Of a DNA stretch of 64,000 bases, positions 1 through 11,782 are shown piece after piece. The stretch's first letter is position 1. The number at the start of each line of letters is the position of its first letter. A program made the position numbers and the translations under genes. The stretch covers positions 3,165,301-3,229,300 of the forward strand of contig JAQFVV010000143.1 of the NCBI GenBank assembly GCA_028023455.1. Reading direction: 5' to 3'. Source of the DNA: Epiperipatus broadwayi. Lineage: Eukaryota > Onychophora > Udeonychophora > Euonychophora > Peripatidae. The notes under the pieces were generated by a model, which saw nothing but the letters and a program-made list of their open reading frames with translations, had not been told where the DNA came from and searched no databases.

Positions 1-1035
1 ATCATATTACCTAAATTACATTTCCTTTTATATACTGGTTTCAACAATAAACCACATTCCTTACCATATTTCTTATTCATATCCCTCATTACGCTCTTCC
101 GATCTTAAAAAAAAGTACTTTTTGACACTTTATACCCACTATACATAAATTCCTTCTTTTTTTCTTTCTTTTTTCTCAATTTCCTCTCAATTTTGTCTAT
201 ATTCTTTTTTCCACATAATTTATTAATAATCTTAATTGGATAATCATTTTTTATTGCCTCATTTTTTATACACTCCATTTCCTCCCTAAATAACCCCTCC
301 TCTGAACATAGATTAATTCCTCTAACTATTCTATTATTAACAATATTAATCCTATGTATGTATTCAATATCTGATTCCCAATTACTCAATAATCCATAAA
401 AAGTATCTTTTCTAAAAATACTATCTCAATCCCTACTCTATAATTTTTTATAACTTTTTTAATTTTAACATCCATATAATTAATTGAATTATTTATTTCT
501 TTTTCCATTGTAAATTTTATGTTTTCCTCAATTGAATTAATAATTTTAAAAAACATTCTGATTTCTTTCATTCCCATTGAATACAAAAAATAATCATCAA
601 TTATCTCACATAAAATATAGGTTTATGTCTAGTATCACCAAAATATCTTTTTTCAAAAAAATCCATATATAATGATGCCAGTAAGCCACTTAAACAGTTT
701 CCCATACTCAGACCTTTACACTGTTTATAATATTTCCCATTGTATACAAATATAACATCCTTACAGCATACACTCAACATGTCATATAATAAATGACTTT
801 CTATTTTAATATTCTTATTACCATCCTTAATATACATTTCCATAATTACTTCAACCGCTTTATTTGGATCTATATTTGTATACATATTGCACACATCTAA
901 TTTTACAAACCATATATTTTTTACATTATTGTTTTTTTCTAAAAAAACTTTTAATTCTTTTATAAATTCATATGAATTATCAACATTATTTCCTCTTTCT
1001 TTCTTTCCATATTTTTTATTGTAACAATTGGTTTT
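1..1035 (-). pseudogene. Penelope-like element reverse transcriptase, decayed and partial
   Basis: Read on the minus strand from about 1035 downward, the frame contains the palm region of a Penelope-like (PLE) reverse transcriptase: YTNI near 880, then YYKQCKGLSMGNCLSGLLAS near 700-660. This is the family pattern of a GLxMG box followed by LAxLYM. A frame change near 600 is followed by the catalytic-loop remnant IDDYFLYS (about 595) and YMDVKI. A further frame change leads to a thumb-like region with KNDYPIKIINKL (about 215). The frame stays open upstream of the valine-encoding GTG at 894, to about 1035. At least two frameshifts and stops make it inactive. The C-terminal GIY-YIG endonuclease expected in many PLEs would lie below position 1 and is not visible. 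The reading continues in the same phase below position 90, on the far side of the adapter-like 15-mer. The family call rests on motif order; no search was run. Confidence 0.8.
91..105. other. Illumina adapter remnant (assembly artefact)
   Basis: The 15 bases ACGCTCTTCCGATCT are identical to the 3' end of the standard Illumina read-1 adapter. A chance exact 15-mer in 64 kb is very unlikely (on the order of one in ten thousand for both strands). It sits inside the Penelope-like coding remnant, supplies a stop next to a poly-A stretch, and is a multiple of three long, so the downstream reading frame happens to be kept. It probably marks an untrimmed or chimeric read in the assembly, so the join at about 90/106 should not be trusted. 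Confidence 0.85.
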
Positions 1036-1238
1036 TTGGATAAAAAATGTAAAAAGGGAAAGTTTTTTGAGAAGGGAGTCAAGTAAGTGTGGTGTATGTT
1101 TTGTGTTTTTAATTTAATTGATTTTAATGTATTTTATTTATTTTTAAATTTTATGGGGTTTATATGCTTTATATTGTTTTTGATTATTTTTGTTTTTATT
1201 ATGTGAAGTTTGTTTATAATGTAATGTTTTTTCTAGAT

Positions 1239-1278
1239 CCTTGAAAATGACTATAAAGTAAAGATAGTCGAAACATTG
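1239..1278 (+). other. Hammerhead-like motif, degenerate
   Basis: The order is CTTGAAAA, then a six-base-pair stem (GACTAT 1249-1254 with ATAGTC 1264-1269), then GAAAC (1270-1274). This resembles the hammerhead order CUGANGA, stem II, GAAA, but the first core box is altered and no clear stem I or cleavage triplet is seen. It is followed by an A/T-rich tail with AATAAAG. It lies upstream of the Penelope-like remnant on the opposite strand, which could reflect an inverted terminal repeat of that element or an unrelated insertion. Confidence 0.35.
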
Positions 1279-1289
1279 GAAATAAGTGG

Positions 1290-2985
1290 ATATATATATA
1301 CATCAAATAAAGTTTTTGAAAAGAAAAGAAGTGATTTTTAATTATAGAATTATATGGCTATATGTACTGTATATTTTTGAAAAGAAAAAAAAGGATTGAG
1401 TCGTGATTAGAAACAGAAGTAAATGGATTTATAAAATTACCTGCAAACCTTCTAATGGGGGAGAAAAAAGTAAAGTGAAAAGCAGACTAGTGAAACTCAA
1501 AGAGTAGAATGAAAGCTGATAATGTAGTATCAGGCAGTAATAGTGCTAGAAAAGAGCTCCGTCAATTCCAATTAGACTGATTCCAGAAAGGAGTGAGCAG
1601 GAAAGTGCTTACTAGAATTGTTAGTGAACAACTATCTGAAATTATGGGAGTTAAATGATTATTGTGAAGGAAGCTAATAGCTATTAAAATAAAATCTTTT
1701 AATAAATCATGGAAATAGAGTTTAGCTTTATCCATTTATTTATCAATCTATTTATTTATAGATATGTATTCCAAATAATCAAATTTCTATGTTAAATTTG
1801 TCCATATTGTTGCCTTCTATATATAAAATTAAAAATAACCAATTTAAAACAAAATTGAAATAGACAGATGTTGTCTGTTTTAATTTTATTTAAATTGATT
1901 ATTTAAAATTTTATAGCTATATGAACTGTTCTGTGATCAATATTATTTATTGCTGCTTCAACTAGCCAGGTACTAATTGAATTACTAATTATTATTACTA
2001 ACATATATATTGTTATGAGTGAATAAACTTGTGTAAATTGTTAAATAAAAAATTGTGTATTTTTTCAATTAAAGTTAAATATATGAGTATATGGCTGCTA
2101 TATTGTATATATTAGGTAGTATGCTTAGAGGTATATAACATTCAAGCATCCATGTGATGCAGGCAATTTTCCAAACTGAGATTTTATTTTTTATTTTATT
2201 CCAGTCAGAATTAATCAAGAATTTTCAACTGCTCAATTCAACCATTGCATTAAACGACAGAGATAGAATGGCGACAGTGTGTTTTCAGAAAATTTAGTTA
2301 CTGCAAAATGATAATTCTGATTTTCACTGAAAACAAATAAGATACATAACACGATAGCTTATATAGAATAATATTAAATTTCTTATATTTTATTTCCTGC
2401 AAATTATTAATTTTGAATTTTTCATTGAATTCTTTGAATATCTACTGCTCTTTGAAAAAAATATTATAGTAAATATAATTTATGGAATATTTTTCAGTTA
2501 TTATATTCAATTCACTCTTTTTAAAAATATTTTAAAATCAGTAAAACAAAAATATCAATATCTCTCATTATTTCTAATATCTTTCAACATTTTCCCACCA
2601 TCTTTCTTTTTAAAATTTGAACTATACTTCATGTAAAAATTGTATATCTTATATATTAAAAATATGTATGTTTTGTGTTCAGCTTAGCAGTATATGAAAT
2701 TAAACTAATTAATCATTTTAAAATGCTCATATTTTACTGCAATAAGAATTTTCTCTAAATGAAATCATAATTCTAAAAAAAAGCCCTTAAAATACAGAAA
2801 AGAAAATGAGAAAATGGGGAATTCCTCCACATAATAATAAAACATATTTCATTGTGGTTCATTGTCATGATAATTTGAGCATTATGACTTGAAAGTCAAG
2901 AATAATATATGAAGTACTGCTTGAATATAAAAATATATGTATTGGAGAAGCACAATGCAATTTAATATTGAAAGATAGCATTGTT
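1290..2985. other. AT-rich stretch without a recognisable gene
   Basis: No coding similarity, structured repeat or RNA gene was recognised. A slightly less AT-rich patch at about 1400-1700 has no open frame or motif I can name. Confidence 0.5.
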
Positions 2986-2994
2986 TTGAAAAAT

Positions 2995-3575
2995 ATGAGG
3001 AATATAAATATCTAGGCATGAAGACCACACAAAGACATTTAATAAACAAAGTTATAAAAGGAAGAAACATACTGGATAGAAAAGCTCTAGTAATAATAAA
3101 AGAGATATGGGATCAGAATATATCAAAAGTAATATATGATAGAGTAATGAAAAGTAACATTCCATACGGTCGTGAGCTTTGGAGGTGAAGAAAAGAATAG
3201 AAAGGGAATTGAAGATTATCGAAGTGGATTATTAATAAAGATATGTAGGAAAATTTCAAAGAGAGAATGGATAAGCAATAAAAGAATTTGAAAAATAATT
3301 AATAGTGAACACACAATAATAAATGAAATAGAACATGACAATTCAAATAATATAGATATATTATAGAATGTCTCAGGGAAGATTATCAAAACAAATGTTG
3401 AACTGGTTATTGTTGAGAAATATAAAAAGATAATGTTCAAAAAGAAGTTGGAAGGATTGAATATGTAGAGGAATTATAAAAACAAATTTGCAGGAAAGTT
3501 TATAGACTGACAGAGATGGCGTATGATTGCAAATCAGAAAGCATCCTAGAGGATTAGAGACTGATGTGAATAACA
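2995..3575 (+). pseudogene. LINE reverse-transcriptase 3' region, decayed
   Basis: The + strand reads EEYKYLGMKTTQRHLINKVI from about 3003, then ILDRKAL and SKVIYDRVMKSNIPYGRELW (to about 3185). After frame changes come a basic segment resembling RKISKREWISN (about 3245) and a terminal QRWRMIANQKAS (about 3520). This is the layout of the region after the catalytic loop in animal non-LTR retrotransposons: YLG(v), then (L)xYGxExW, an arginine-rich stretch, and a closing DRxxWR-type motif. Several stops and frame changes make it inactive. The clade is uncertain, and only the 3' third is present. Confidence 0.7.
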
Positions 3576-3599
3576 AGAAATATATTAGCCCCATCTCCT

Positions 3600-5165
3600 G
3601 AATTATTACAAATGTTAACTAATTCTTTCATATCCTTTTTGGAATTTCATCGATATTACCTGATGCTTTTATAATCTTTGTTTTCATTCTTGTCTAACCT
3701 GTTGTATTATTTATCAGATTTTCTTTATTTATTACTGTAAAATAAACAGAGATCTGTTATTTCTAATGAACACATTATATATTCTTTCCACTTTTTCAAT
3801 ATGTTATCTTCCTTTGATAATATCTTGCTGTTCTTTTCTTTAATAGCTATTTTATTCATGCATAATAAATAGTAAACAATACTTGATCCATAATAAGATG
3901 CTGCTTTGTTTTATAGTGAGATCTAGATTATTATTTTTGAAATAAGTTTATTTTTAAAATATACAATATATTAGTAAAATTATATAATCATCTTACCTGT
4001 GCAATTTAAAATTGATTTGAGTCACTGAAAATTCTGAATTAATTCTTAGCTGAGTAAAGTAAAAAAAAACCAAACCTGTCTACAATCCTATTCTCATTAG
4101 ATCAATTTCAAGTTTCATTTCATTGTTAAGCTTTTTATAGATTCTTTTTTTCACATCATTATTTATATGTTTTCATTTTTTTTTTACCATTTTATTAATC
4201 ATCATTGTCTTGTATAGGTAGCATGATGATAGAGTTCTAGACTTGAGAACTAACAATCCTTGAATTGATGTTCAACCTATTATCCCTGATCCTGGAATAT
4301 AATATGATCTGGCCAGCAACAACTCCTGCAATTATTTTTTAAGCTATTTTATTACTCAATAAGAGCTTTTTTTTACTTATTTCATAACCTACTGCAGTAC
4401 TAAGTTTTTTTAAAACTTATTTTAAATAATATTTATTTTTGTTTGAATAAATTTTATCATTTAGCCTTTTTTCTGTATTTATTTTCTTATTTATTAAATT
4501 AATTTTTTTTTTTAATAATCCTTCTAATAATTTCTTAATAGTCCATTTCATTCTAAGCTCATTTTTTATATTATTCTCTTAAAAGATAATATCAATTACA
4601 TCATTATTCAAATCTATGTGAACTCCACATGCTCTTTTAATTCTGTTCTTAAATCTAAATGAATAATACAAATGAAAGCTTTTTTATCAGAAATTTTTCA
4701 CATATTTATTGTTACAATTATTTTCTTTCCACAATCTTATAAAAGTTCTTACTCTTTTCCTTTCTTACTTCTAATCCATAATTTTGTCAACTCTTTCTTT
4801 GAACACCCATAGCATTCCAATTTTTTATTACCATCATACAACTATTAATTCTATTTCTTTTCAGTTTCTTGATTTATGTTTTTAAATTTATTGTAGTCGT
4901 AATCACTAATTAGCATTTATATTTGAAGAATTATCTGATCTTTGACTTTTAATCTAGCATTATCAATCTATTATTTATAGGAATGCTGCCCTCTTTCATT
5001 TTGGGCATAAAACAATACCTTCACCACTATATATGCTCATATTCCCAGAATAATTGCAAATTCTTATATTTTTTTAATACCACAACCATCTACCTTATCT
5101 CACAGAGTTTTTTTTTTCATCTGTGACATAAATTCAGCTCTTATTAACTAATTTAATGCTACAGA
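3600..5165. other. AT-rich spacer with one SINE-like head
   Basis: Apart from the tRNA-like segment at 4217-4280, I see no gene or repeat structure here, only A/T-rich sequence with poly-T tracts. Confidence 0.45.
4217..4280 (+). repeat. tRNA-derived SINE head (candidate)
   Basis: An A-box-like TAGCATGATGATAGAG (about 4219) and a B-box-like GTTCAACC (about 4270) are spaced as in a tRNA gene, with the sequence between them following the D-loop to T-arm order. There is no cloverleaf good enough for a working tRNA, so a decayed SINE promoter is more likely. Confidence 0.4.
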
Positions 5166-5218
5166 GTACTATAAAAATGTCTTTGTCTGGGATAGGTTTA
5201 AATTTTCTCCAAAAAATT

Positions 5219-5417
5219 CACTTGCATCATCAAAATCACATGATTTAGGTGCAGCGCTCTCAGATCCAAGACTCCTCACTGATGAAAGCCTTAAGCTAGA
5301 AACTAATCTGGGGATATTGGATGAGTAGGCACTAGATAGGGATTTTATGCATGAACCTTCCTGCATGCATCCATTGATTACTCTGGCTTGCACTAGTGAC
5401 ACTACTGTATGGAGAGT
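5219..5417 (+). repeat. Dispersed repeat carrying a hammerhead ribozyme, copy 1
   Basis: This copy is homologous to the minus strand of 43560-43760. Shared blocks, in order, are TAGGTGC..GCTCTCAGATCC, the hammerhead core, GATATTGGATGAGTAGGC, a CATCCATTGATTACTCT block and the tail ACTGTATGGAGAGTTTT. The tail alone recurs at 28.2, 32.2 and 39.8 kb. Its small size, ribozyme and dispersed copies suit a retrozyme or a Penelope-type terminal repeat. No target duplication was found. The tail runs directly into a LINE C-terminal fragment at 5420. Confidence 0.7.
5264..5322 (+). ncRNA. Type I hammerhead ribozyme, probably weakened
   Basis: The order is distal stem I (AUCCAA 5264-5269 with UUGGAU 5317-5322), proximal stem I (UCCUCA 5273-5278 with UGGGGA 5309-5314; all six pair, one G-U), core CUGAUGA (5279-5285), a weak stem II (AGC/GCU), then GAAA (5299-5302) and a minimal stem III ending in AUC at the predicted cleavage site (5308/5309). 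A small internal loop splits stem I, as in natural type I hammerheads. Stem II is short, and the base before U16.1 is A where the second copy has G, so this copy may cleave poorly. Homology to 43662-43719 supports the fold. Confidence 0.7.
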
Positions 5418-5419
5418 TT

Positions 5420-5668
5420 TGTCTCTGTAAGGAAGGCATAGAAAATATTAGGCATCTGTTAATTGAATGTAAAAGCCTGAAAACAGAAATGATACAAATA
5501 ATAAAGTTGTGGAAGAATAGATATAAGGGAAGTAATTATACAGAAAGTGGGTTATTGATTTTGCTGCTGGGTTTGGGAAAAGATAAAGGGGATTTAGATA
5601 TAAAAGCCATGGAGTTGACAAAGATTATATTATGGAAATGGAATGGAGCAGGATATGGGAAAACTTAG
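5420..5668 (+). pseudogene. LINE C-terminal zinc-knuckle fragment
   Basis: The open frame contains CLCKEGIENIRHLLIEC, a C-x2-C...H-x4-C arrangement. This matches the C-terminal knuckle of many non-LTR retrotransposon polyproteins (CxxCxxxxET..HLLxxC). It ends with a stop at 5666-5668. The first 20-25 bases of the open frame overlap the tail of the ribozyme repeat, so the fragment has lost its upstream part. It is not the same family as the terminal-domain fragments at 38, 32 and 45 kb. Confidence 0.6.
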
Positions 5669-5669
5669 G

Positions 5670-6095
5670 GTGGGGAATGGAAAGGGAAGGCAAAGTGACT
5701 AACAGGTTTCTCGGGGCATAGTTGCTGAGAGATTCCTGACTCTGTATAAGGAGAAGTCACAATGCATCACATCACCTCTGTGAAAATTCAATTACACGTA
5801 TAACATTTTGATCTTTAAAAAACAGTCATTATAAATTTCATTGATAAACAAAAAGGTCATGTAATTTCTAGTATCTTCTCATTTTTAATCTAATTATGAA
5901 AACAGTAGGCTACCATGAATTGCATATTTGAAACAATAAGTATAATCACTATGAAATTTTATTTAAAATTTATTTCAAATAACGTTTTTCTGATTTTTTT
6001 TTTTGTTATATAATGTGAGAGTATGTAAACCTAAATCACTATGATGATCAAATATCCAATATGATTTATTTGTCCATAATGTTGTCACAAACAGA
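5670..6095. other. Short spacer
   Basis: This begins with a less AT-rich patch (5670-5780) that may still belong to the LINE 3' end. The rest is AT-rich, with nothing recognisable. Confidence 0.4.
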
Positions 6096-6357
6096 AATAA
6101 ATAAATAATCAAACAAGATTGAAATAAACAACTATTAATAATTATATTTAAATATTTATCAAACCGGCTTTCATCTCCATTGAGACCTTCTCAAGATATT
6201 ATATTATATTATTAGTCAATTATTATTTGTTATGTGAATTGTATAATATAATATCTTGAGAAGGTCTCAATGGAGATGAAAGCCGGTTTGATAAATATTT
6301 AAATATATTTATTAATAGTTGTTTATTTCAATCTTGTTTGATTGATTATTTATTTAT
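6096..6357. repeat. Near-perfect palindrome with outward hammerhead-like motifs
   Basis: The arms at 6096-6207 and 6242-6357 are reverse complements with one 4-base indel and about one mismatch, around a loop of about 34 bases. Such identity implies recent formation, or correction between arms. Each arm, read outward from the loop, has CTTGAGAAG (6255-6263 in the right arm), a stem GTCTC/GAGAT (6264-6268 with 6273-6277) and GAAAG (6278-6282). This resembles the hammerhead order with a disrupted first core box. No target duplication is obvious in the AT-rich flanks. Confidence 0.85.
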
Positions 6358-6359
6358 GT

Positions 6360-9300
6360 ATACTTATCATAATAATATGAAAGGCTAAAACCTTTGACAG
6401 AAGCACCTTAAAAATGCTTATGTGACAGCCAATCAGATGTAATAATGAGTGCACGTGGAACCCTCAATTCAAGAACACAAGCCAGAACTACGAGAAAAAG
6501 ATGGGAATTATTATTATATTATTATTATATATTATTATCTGCTAGCACTTAATAAATTTAATATATTTAAACCTATCATATAAGTATATATGATTAGTAT
6601 ATACATTATAATTTTTTTATAGTTGTCTTAATAAAATTAAGACAATTAAAAATAATTATTTTTCATTCATATATATAAAACTATTTATAGAATGTAAAAA
6701 TCATGAAAACCAAATGATATATGCAATACATGCTACCAGAAGATGATTCTATTATAAATACTGAATTAGATAATTTATTAAGAAATTCTGTCTTTTGCTG
6801 ATGTACTAGCTATTGCATACAATAATTTTTACTGTGTTAGAATATAGAATACTTTTAAAAGATAGATTAATAATTTGAATGATTTGCTTATTGATAAAAG
6901 TTTTATTAGAAAACAAACTCTTAATATCACTCAAATAGAACAATAAATAAATTACTCTTTTTTAATATTATTCATAATTTCAAAACAAAATTATATATTT
7001 TTATTAACAAGAGAAGCTTATTAAATCGTTCTAATTTGGAATTCTGAATCAAAATTAATTTAAGAAGATTATACCTATAGAAAAATGTATTGTGAGTAAA
7101 CATTACTTCTCATAGGATATAATGCCATAGTTTTAACTGAAGATAAATATAATTACTTATTCCTATTGAAATACCTAAAGTTATATAAATTTCATCTATA
7201 TAATTTAAATGAAACTCCAATTGGTAGTGAAATCATTTACGGAAGAAGATATCAACATCATGCAAGAAGACTGTTTTGGAACAACTGGATACCTTGATTG
7301 TCTGTGCAATGATTCATGACCAAGAAATAAAGAACTTTATTTTAAATGAACATTACTTTGCAATATATGGAAATAAATATGACACTAATATAAACTCTTA
7401 TTATATGATATCATTTTCGTGAATTGTCATTAAAAATATTTAATTTTATTTCCTTTGTTACTAAAAATTATTTACCATTGAATAATTCATTTAAGAAAGA
7501 CTAAATGAAATCAAATATTTTTTGTTATATATTTAAATTTTAGGTCTTCTATGAAAGTGACTTTGACTAAGGTATGAACTAAAGTATAAAAATAAATTTT
7601 AATATGAAGGTAAGATTTTATCATTCTTCATATTGGATTTATTCTTGACATGACAGAACTTTGTTGTTACTAACTTAATTAATATGATAATGTTTGTTTG
7701 TTATTAGTTGTGTAAATGACTTATATTTTGTATGAAAGATTTATATTTTTTAATGATGACTATACATAGGAATGGTCTCATGAAGTTGGAATTCTCTCGT
7801 ATAGATTGCATAATATAATATTACTATTTTTTTGTGTCCGAATTAAATGAAGATTAGTTAGTTTAGTATTTTTATAATTTTTTTTTGTAAATTATAAAAA
7901 TTTGTTTATTATGTTATAAATTATTAGAATCTATTTGTATTATGAGCTACATATCTACTATGCGAATATGAAAAGGTATTAATTATTTAATATTATCAAA
8001 TAGTAGAGATGTAAGTAAAACACTTATGATAATTTTTTTTTTTTTTTGTTATATTAACTAAATTTGAATTGTTATTCGTTAATAAATATTGTTAAAGTTT
8101 GTTTTAAATTTAAAGAAGTTTCTAATTTATTTAATTTATTTATTCATTTTACGAAATAAAATAAAGTTAAATATATATATCCACACACATGTATTATACT
8201 TATTTAATATCCTAATAACTTGACTGAAATAAATTTTAAAAATATATTGGGATTGTATTAAATATTGTTATTGGTGTAAGATTGATGGAAACCCATGAAG
8301 AGGGTTAATTGTAATACCTACGCTGAGTTTGAATTCTGAGCATGGTGAACAATTAATAAAGGTGAAGATTGAATGATTTAGTTTAAATTATGTCTATGTT
8401 AAATATTTGTTATTAAATTATCCTATTTGAAATGAATTCAATTTTAGATCATAATTACATCGTTTCAGCATCCTATATGAAGACCTTAAGTCTGATTATA
8501 CTGAGATGCGACCACCTTGCTTCTTCCTTCGGGAATTATCCATACGATTACAAGAACTATTCTTCAGAGTTTCAATTTTGGTTTAATTTTTAAATCATGC
8601 GTTATATTTTACATTTTTCAAAATATAAAAACCTAATTATAAAGGTTCCACATACTGTGAAATTTAGACTAACTTGCTTCGTTGATGGATTCGCCCTGAT
8701 GTTAACAAACCAAGAGCAGTATTACATTCTTGAAAATAGAAACTCTTTTTATTTCTGATATTGAGGTTTGGTGAAGATAATTTATTCTAAACATTCCATA
8801 GCAAATGAATGCAACACATCACTCATAATGATTGCGCAGTATTTAAACAATTATACTGCTCTTACAATGCATTCAATTTAGTAACTATTTCTTTGATTAA
8901 TTTTGTGAAGATATGAACAATGGAATAAAATGATGGCTTTACGAATCAAGCAACAGAATTTCTAAAGTGTGAAGTAAGGTAATTATGCAGATACAGATAG
9001 GAACTTTTGGATGATTTTTTTTTTTTAACGTGCGAAAGTTTGAAAGTTCAATAATTTCTGTCCTGTTCTACACTTAGCTATTTTTTAAGCCCCCAAAAGA
9101 GTAATTTTGATACATATGAATATTGATTACCTCAATGAGTTATGCACTTTCAAGATTCAAAATCACTTTAACAATTGATAGAACCAATAACATCTGTTTA
9201 TATGGACTATATGTAAAGAAAAGCATTTGACAATACAAGCTTGATGGCCTTAAGCAAGATATCCTGGGAAAGTTATAAACACAACCATGAATTATCGTTT

Positions 9301-11257
9301 GCAATTTGGGGAATAAATTTAAAAGTATTCTTCCATTGTTTCCTTATTTATATAGATTGTAGATGGAATGATAAGATTTTCCTTGTCAGTGCAATCAGGT
9401 TTTATAGTTAGAAATAGCTGATTTAAGTTGTTGATCTACTGCTTGTAATTGAATTTATTATTTGAAAAACAAAAAAGTATGACATACTACTGACTTACTT
9501 AAACTATAATTTAACTAAATACAGAATAAATATAATATCTTTAATTTTTTTTTGAGAATCTTTATATATGGTCACTCACCTATTAACCAAAAAATATGTT
9601 TCCAAAGCTCAAAAGTTAATTCACTAATCTGTATAGAATGTTTTTTCAAAAATATCTAATCTTTCATGTTTTTATTGAAGTCATTAAAGTTTAGATCATT
9701 GATTTCAAGGACAATGGGTTACTTTTCAAATTGTAGCTTTTAATACATTGATTTTTTTTTTTACAAATTAAGAATTCATAACTGTATTGTATTTCATTTT
9801 AACATCATGACTTTAACAAAAAATAATTCACTCTAAATTATTTTCACTTTAATTTATTACTCTTAAACATATATACTTGATAATTATATTATTTAACTGA
9901 CCAAACTTAGCATTACAAAATAACTGATGTATATATTCATGTAGACTAACCTATCTATTCTCTGTAATAAAAGGTTCAATTTTGGTTCAGCAGTTTTTGC
10001 ATGCACACACTACAAAATTTATATAGCTTGAAATGTTTACGTGAACATTATATATTAATTTTGGTTTCATTTTCAGCCATGAATAATTTTGAAAATTGCT
10101 ACATCATCCTCTTTTGATTTCTCTAATGGAGTCAGAATGATCTAACTAATAACTTAAAACTATTATATATTTGTTCTTAACACCACACATGGCCCACATG
10201 TCTTTACATTTAATACATTTTTACACTTATTTATTTTATTTATATTTTGTATATATCTTGTTGACCATGATACCATAACATCAAAATCTTTATTTTTAAT
10301 TATATTTTAAACTTAACTCTTTGTGTAGTTTTACACTCTTTCAATTTTAATTCACAATTATCACAATATACTTACATATGAAACATTCAGTATATACAGG
10401 TTATATACTGCCTTAGAGTCACAATATACATTAGTAACTACTTGTAAAATAAGTTTGGCCACTTGAAAAAGAAAAGTGATAAATTAAGAACAAAACTTAA
10501 AAGATAAATTTTGCAATAATTTTACCAATTAACCCATGAAATACAATATGTATATGTACTATATATTACATGTTGCTTTTTTTAGTCTACTTATTTGACA
10601 TCTTGCACTTTTCTTCTTTTGCAACAAACTTTTCTTCTTTGCTTAATTGGAGCTCTCCATTCTATCCTGTCCTCTAGTGTATTCTCCAATGAAAGCAGTC
10701 ACTATATGAACTTCTTTTAGAGTGCTCTGAGATAATCTTTTTGCATAAACAGGGCCTATCTCTTTTATGAAAACTCTGCTCGGGTCCAACTACAGAAATA
10801 TCTAACTCTTTATCCACATTGTATTCTCAATTCAATGATGATTTGCTCTTATAATAGTAAAATTAGTATAACTATCTTCATCAAACTAAAAATATAATTC
10901 TTGCCACCATATTTTTGAAATATTACAAAGTTATTCTTAAATAAAAGTTTTCTTTTGCCATTATACTACGAGTCCAGATTTTACTTTATTTCTAGAATAA
11001 CTACTCTATATGCAAGTAATTTAATTAAAATAATTATGTTACTATGATTATAAAATACATTAATAGCACATTGAAGTCTGGATTGTACCTTAATAATTAA
11101 GGCCATCTTTCAACTTTAAAACTTAGTAAGATATTTAAAGTGATTCATGTTCTCTGGCCGTTAACCATCAAAAATAAAAAGTTGCCAAAAATTTTTCTAC
11201 CATTACTGGATAATAAATCACCTGTAATTATTAAATGAAATTTAAACATTAAGAATA
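6360..11257. other. AT-rich spacer, nothing supported
   Basis: No open frame with recognisable similarity, no splice-bounded exon and no paired repeat was found. Slightly richer patches at 6400-6490, 7210-7330 and 8460-8580 contain no motif I can assign. Upstream exons of the SLC35C2-like gene were looked for here and not found, so they probably lie before this window. Confidence 0.45.
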
Positions 11258-11265
11258 TTCTAGAG

Positions 11266-11774
11266 CAGTGGTCTTCAACCTTTTCATACCTGCGGATCGG
11301 TAAAAATAAGGATAAGGTTCCGCGGACCAGCAAAAATAAGGATAAAATTTCGCAAAACGGTAGAAGTCTATAGATAAATTTTCTTAAAGATAAGCATAAT
11401 TGTTATAACTGATCAAAACAACAATGTTAAATATATAAGATAAAGTTTTATATATATATGGAGTTTATATAATAAAAAACTCTTTTTTCATTTTTTTTAG
11501 AAAAGTAATAAAAAATTTAATTCTACCCCTTCCCCCCCATGAACATCTGTGATAACTAGAAAAACAAATTAATTTATGAATGATTGATTAGATTTTGTTT
11601 TCGTTCTGTTTTCTTTTTTTTTTTAATTGGGTAAAAATGAGATGAAAAAATAAATAAAAATTGGCTATATTAATTAACAGTTTAAACTCTTATTATTTAT
11701 TATTACAAACTTTTTACTGCCCGTCTAGCATGCGGACCTGCAGAAAAGCCCAGACCAAGGGTTGAAGAACACTG
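11266..11774. mobile_element. Non-autonomous hAT element (MITE) with exact 8-bp target duplication
   Basis: The left end is CAGTGGTCTTCAACC (11266-11280). The right end, reverse-complemented, is CAGTGTTCTTCAACCC. These are typical hAT terminal inverted repeats. The flanks 11258-11265 and 11775-11782 are both TTCTAGAG, the 8-bp duplication made by hAT transposases. Subterminal GCGGACC/GCGGATC motifs near both ends fit transposase-binding repeats. The 509-bp interior has no transposase coding sequence. The perfect duplication suggests a fairly young insertion. Confidence 0.93.
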
Positions 11775-11782
11775 TTCTAGAG

